Positions 60,884 to 64,000 of a stretch of 64,000 nt of DNA are shown one piece after another. The DNA comes from Pseudomonas mediterranea CFBP 5447 (GTDB taxonomy: Bacteria; Pseudomonadota; Gammaproteobacteria; Pseudomonadales; Pseudomonadaceae): contig NZ_KN322986.1 in the NCBI RefSeq assembly GCF_000774145.1, forward strand, positions 558,001 to 622,000, read 5' to 3'. The notes under the pieces are model-generated. The model worked only from the letters and a program-made list of their open reading frames with translations. It made no database searches and was not told where the DNA came from. Position 1 is the first letter of the stretch; every line of letters starts with the position of its first letter. The position numbers and the translations under genes were made by a program.

Positions 60884-61719
60884 GTGACCTGCCGATGGAT
60901 AAAAAACCTGTCGATTCGCAAAACCCCTGGCTGGAACTGCGCCGCCTGACCCCGGCGCGCATCGCTCTGGGCCGCACCGGCACTAGCCTGCCGACCAAAG
61001 CACAACTGGACTTCCAATACGCCCACGCCCAGGCGCGGGACGCGGTACACCTGGCGTTCGACCACCAGGGCATTCGCGCACAACTGGCCGAGCGCGGCCG
61101 CGAGAGCCTGTTGCTCCACAGTGCCGCCAGCGACCGCAACAGTTATCTGCAGCGCCCGGATCTGGGCCGACGCCTGGACGAGCCCTCTGCGCAGGCACTG
61201 GACGATTACGCAGCGGCCCATCCCGGCGGCGTCGACCTTGCCATCGTGGTGGCCGACGGCCTGTCGGCGCTGGCGGTGCATCGTCATACCTTGCCGTTCC
61301 TGGCGCGCCTGGAAGAACAGATCGCTGCTGACGGCTGGTCGGTTTCGCCGGTCATCCTGGTGGAACAAGGCCGGGTCGCGGTGGCCGATGAAGTGGCGGA
61401 ACGCCTTGGGGCAAAAATGTCGGTGATCCTGATCGGCGAACGTCCCGGCCTCAGCTCACCCGACAGCCTGGGCCTGTATTTCACCTACAACCCCAAGGTC
61501 GGCCTGACCGACGCCTACCGCAACTGCATCTCCAATGTCCGGCTCGAAGGCCTGAGCTACGGCATGGCGGCCCATCGCCTGGTCTACCTGATGCGCGAGG
61601 CCTGTCGCCGACAGCTTTCGGGGGTCAACCTGAAGGACGAAGCCCAAGTACACACGCTAGAGTCGGAAAACGGTGCCGATATGAAAGGTAATTTCCTACT
61701 GATGCCGCCCCAAAGCTGA
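60880..61719 (+). CDS. eutC: Ethanolamine ammonia-lyase small subunit
   Basis: 279 aa. Binds adenosylcobalamin with EutB. Signature parts: LTPARIALGRTG, RPDLGRRLDE, IVVADGLSALAV, GERPGLSSPDSLG and TDAYRNCISNVRLEGLSY. ATG 60880 overlaps eutB's stop (ATGA). No shell or EutT/EutA gene follows, so cofactor supply and reactivation come from elsewhere. Confidence 0.96.
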   Translation: MSDLPMDKKPVDSQNPWLELRRLTPARIALGRTGTSLPTKAQLDFQYAHAQARDAVHLAFDHQGIRAQLAERGRESLLLHSAASDRNSYLQRPDLGRRLDEPSAQALDDYAAAHPGGVDLAIVVADGLSALAVHRHTLPFLARLEEQIAADGWSVSPVILVEQGRVAVADEVAERLGAKMSVILIGERPGLSSPDSLGLYFTYNPKVGLTDAYRNCISNVRLEGLSYGMAAHRLVYLMREACRRQLSGVNLKDEAQVHTLESENGADMKGNFLLMPPQS

Positions 61720-61826
61720 TCCGTAGATCCAATTGCGTTTTTGATCCGATTTCAGGCAGCATCAAAAGCACGGCAGCGCGCCGTTGTTGTCAGACTTTGT
61801 GTCGATCTTTGTAAACGGGACCTGCC

Positions 61827-62291
61827 ATGCGGATTATTCAAGCGACCCTGGAACACCTGGACCTGCTGACCCCATTGTTCGTCAAATACCGGGAATTCTA
61901 TGGCTCGCTGCCATACCCGGACTCGTCCCGGGCCTTTCTCGAAAAGCGCCTGCGCCGCAAGGAATCGGTGATCTACCTGGCCCTGCCCGATGACGACAAC
62001 AGCAAGCTGCTGGGCTTCTGCCAGCTCTATCCGAGTTTTTCGTCGCTGTCCCTCAAGCGCGTGTGGATCCTCAACGACATCTACGTCGCCGAAGACGCCC
62101 GCCGCCAACTGGTGGCCGACCACCTGATCCGCACCGCGAAAAAAATGGCCAAGGAAACCAACGCCGTCCGCATGCGCGTCTCCACCAGCAGCGACAATGA
62201 AGTGGCGCAGAAGACCTACGAATCCATCGGTTTCAAGGAAGACACCGAGTTCAAGAACTACGTGTTGCCGATTGGCGAGGATTTCACCTGA
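61827..62291 (+). CDS. GNAT family N-acetyltransferase
   Basis: 154 aa. GNAT fold with the acetyl-CoA loop diverged: VAEDARRQLVADHLIRTAKKMAKE replaces the common R-G-x-G-x-G/A. LNDIYVAEDARR and the closing YESIGFKEDTEFKNYVL are family patterns. Substrate unknown. The PA4026 counterpart by position. ATG 61827. Confidence 0.88.
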   Translation: MRIIQATLEHLDLLTPLFVKYREFYGSLPYPDSSRAFLEKRLRRKESVIYLALPDDDNSKLLGFCQLYPSFSSLSLKRVWILNDIYVAEDARRQLVADHLIRTAKKMAKETNAVRMRVSTSSDNEVAQKTYESIGFKEDTEFKNYVLPIGEDFT

Positions 62292-62658
62292 ATGCGTTGT
62301 GGCAAGGGGATTGGGCGAACGATCCCCTGGCACACAGCCTCCCCTGTGGCGAGGGGATTTATCCCCGCTGGGGTGCGAAGCAGCCCCAAAACCTAACACC
62401 CAGTGCTTCAGATTCACCGAGTTGGCCTTTCTAGGGGCGCTCCGCACCCCAGCGGGGATAAATCCCCTCGCCACAAGGATACTTCTCAACCTACTGTGAA
62501 ACCCGAAATCCCCCGCAACAAACTCAACACGCCCATCACACACCTGCCCGTATAATCCCGATCTTCCCGGCGTGTAAGAAAAAGCTACAACCCGGTAGCC
62601 CTAACCAAAGCCAGGCCCAAAAGCCCGCCCAACCCGGCCGTCATCACAGGTGTATTGC
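62292..62658. other. Intergenic region between acetyltransferase and DedA gene
   Basis: 367 bp. It holds a short degenerate GTGGCAAGGGGATT copy (62298-62330), the full inverted repeat (62345-62475), a TATAAT at 62551-62556 that is the likely -10 of the dedA promoter (no good -35), and a GC-rich leader. No gene seen. Confidence 0.65.
62345..62475. repeat. Inverted repeat, GTGGCGAGGGGATTTATCCCC family (best copy)
   Basis: TGTGGCGAGGGGATTTATCCCCGCTGGGGTGCG-like left end and CGCACCCCAGCGGGGATAAATCCCCTCGCCACA right end are near-perfect inverses over about 33 bases; about 65 bp of spacer. Confidence 0.9.
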
Positions 62659-63306
62659 ATGGATTTCAATCCCCTCGACCTCATTCTGCATCTCGATGTG
62701 TACCTCGACATGCTGGTGACCAACTACGGCACATGGGTCTACGCCATCCTGTTTCTGGTGATCTTCTGTGAAACCGGCCTGGTGGTCACGCCGTTCCTGC
62801 CAGGGGATTCGCTGCTGTTCATCGCCGGCGCCGTGGCCGCGGGCGGCGCCATGGACCCACTCCTGTTGGCCGGCCTGCTGATGCTGGCAGCGATCCTCGG
62901 CGACAGCACCAACTACCTCATCGGCCGCACCGCGGGCGAGAAGCTGTTCAGCAACCCCAACTCGAAAATCTTCCGCCGCGACTACCTGCAACAAACCCAC
63001 GACTTCTACGACAAGCACGGCGGCAAGACCGTGACCCTGGCGCGCTTCCTGCCAATCATCCGCACCTTCGCGCCCTTCGTCGCCGGCGTGGGGAAAATGC
63101 CCTATGCGCGCTTCTTCGGCTTCAGCGTCCTCGGCACCGTCCTCTGGGTCGGCGGCCTGGTGACCCTCGGTTACTTCTTCGGCAACGTGCCTTTCATCAA
63201 GCAGAACCTGTCGCTGCTGGTGGTAGGCATCATCCTGGTGTCGCTGTTGCCGATGATCATCAGTCTGGTCCGCAGCAAAATGGGCCAGCGTGCTTCGAAG
63301 GCCTGA
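62659..63306 (+). CDS. DedA/VTT family membrane protein
   Basis: 215 aa, five or so membrane helices. Motifs: FCETGLVVTPFLPGDSLLF, GDSTNYLIGR, ARFLPIIRTFAPFVAGVGKMPY. These match the polyprenyl-phosphate/lipid scramblase-like DedA proteins (E. coli YghB/YqjA group). ATG 62659 is used. Followed by mtfA six bases downstream, so an operon. Confidence 0.93.
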   Translation: MDFNPLDLILHLDVYLDMLVTNYGTWVYAILFLVIFCETGLVVTPFLPGDSLLFIAGAVAAGGAMDPLLLAGLLMLAAILGDSTNYLIGRTAGEKLFSNPNSKIFRRDYLQQTHDFYDKHGGKTVTLARFLPIIRTFAPFVAGVGKMPYARFFGFSVLGTVLWVGGLVTLGYFFGNVPFIKQNLSLLVVGIILVSLLPMIISLVRSKMGQRASKA

Positions 63307-63312
63307 TCGCCC

Positions 63313-64000
63313 ATGTGGTCCCTGAGCAACTGGCGCCGACAACGCACCCTCGCCAAGCATCCCGTGGCCGATGACACCTGGCAGCGCGTGCGTCACCACC
63401 TGAGCTTCCTCGATGGCATCAGCGCCGCCGAAGACCAGTGGCTGCGAGAGGCCTGCGTGCTGTTTCTGCAGGACAAGCACCTGACCGCCCTGCCCGGCGT
63501 CGAACTACACCAGGAACAACGCCTGCTGCTCGCCGCTCAGGCCCAATTGCCGCTGATGCACCTGGGCGAGCTGAACTGGTACCAGGGCTTCCACGAAATC
63601 GTCCTCTACCCCGATGACTTCCTCAGCCCCCAGCGTTACCGCGACGCCAGCGGCATCGAACACGAATGGGACGGCGAACACAGCGGCGAAGCCTGGCCCC
63701 AGGGCCCGATCATCCTGGCCTGGGACGGCGTGCTCGCCAGCGGCGGCTGGGACGGCTACAACCTGGTGATCCACGAACTGGCGCACAAGCTCGACATGCT
63801 CAACGGCGACGCCAACGGCCTGCCACCGCTGCACGCCGACATGCGCGTCAGCGACTGGGCCGAGGCCATGCAACAAGCCTTCGACGACCTCAACCGCCAA
63901 CTGGACCATAACCCGGACGCCGAAACCCTCATCGATCCCTACGCCGCGGAAAACCCGGCGGAGTTCTTCGCCGTCACCAGCGAATACTTCTTCAGCGCCC
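63313..64000 (+). CDS. mtfA: Zinc-dependent peptidase MtfA (M90), cut by window end
   Basis: The first 229 codons are present. Zinc site HELAH at 154-158 (VIHELAHKLDML) and ENPAEFFAVTSEYFF as the distal Glu region. E. coli MtfA is a Mlc-binding aminopeptidase-like protein that affects glucose PTS. ATG 63313; six bases after the dedA stop. The C-terminus lies outside the window. Confidence 0.92.
   Translation, partial: MWSLSNWRRQRTLAKHPVADDTWQRVRHHLSFLDGISAAEDQWLREACVLFLQDKHLTALPGVELHQEQRLLLAAQAQLPLMHLGELNWYQGFHEIVLYPDDFLSPQRYRDASGIEHEWDGEHSGEAWPQGPIILAWDGVLASGGWDGYNLVIHELAHKLDMLNGDANGLPPLHADMRVSDWAEAMQQAFDDLNRQLDHNPDAETLIDPYAAENPAEFFAVTSEYFFSA

Noticed and set aside
57840..61719. Ethanolamine microcompartment operon
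   Set aside because: No shell protein, EutA, EutT or EutR gene in the region; only permease, EutB, EutC, dehydrogenase and EatR are present.

Overview
The window is chromosomal DNA from a Pseudomonas, most likely the P. fluorescens complex. Three things point there: GC-rich coding with strong third-position bias, dense REP/REPIN palindromes (core GTGGGAGCGAGCCTGCTCGCGAT) in most non-operonic gaps, and a gene order that matches from memory the P. aeruginosa PAO1 block from hrpB (PA3961) through eutBC and mtfA. I see no tRNA or rRNA gene, prophage, insertion sequence or CRISPR array. It is almost entirely core genome.

Layout. 1-6.0 kb: hrpB (cut at the left edge just before its stop), a small lipoprotein, a cation-diffusion transporter, a disordered DUF6515 protein, a possible minus-strand small RNA and an Lrp/AsnC regulator. 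6.2-10.6 kb: DUF2788 protein, rluE, amn and an AidB-type acyl-CoA dehydrogenase. 10.6-13 kb: ladS, the hybrid kinase feeding the Gac/Rsm network. 13.3-16.1 kb: thiD-thiE-hemL (thiamine and tetrapyrrole synthesis). 16.3-23 kb: a Sel1-repeat protein, DUF1820 protein, miaB, then the phoH-ybeY-corC-lnt operon. 23-29.4 kb: ydcF-like gene, a hypothetical, leuS-lptE-holA and arfA, which was not on any long unambiguous frame and carries its own 3' hairpin.

29.4-42.5 kb is an envelope block: an MltB-type lytic transglycosylase, ldcA, a structured dispersed repeat element, then one long minus-strand run lipA-lipB-ybeD / dacA / rlpA-mltB-rodA-mrdA-rlmH-rsfS-nadD-proA. It couples cell elongation and peptidoglycan turnover with lipoate, ribosome-assembly, NAD and proline functions. 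43.9-53.6 kb: mpg, a DedA-PAP2 fusion, a LON-domain protein, lrgAB, a MaoC hydratase, a MORN-repeat/caspase-like (C13) lipoprotein, an NAD-binding protein, a YceK-like lipoprotein, ubiX and mpl.

53.8-61.7 kb is an ethanolamine utilisation locus without a microcompartment: eatR (sigma-54 activator), exaC-type aldehyde dehydrogenase, permease, eutB and eutC. Two good sigma-54 promoters (GG-N10-GC) lie in front of exaC and of the permease-eutBC operon. The permease imports ethanolamine, EutBC splits it to acetaldehyde and ammonia, and the dehydrogenase oxidises the acetaldehyde. The right end has a GNAT acetyltransferase, a DedA protein and the start of mtfA.

No wholly new multi-gene system is evident. 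The best leads are the MORN-C13 lipoprotein, the arfA hairpin, the multi-hairpin repeat near 32 kb, the candidate small RNA near 5.3 kb and the nested REPIN near 29 kb.
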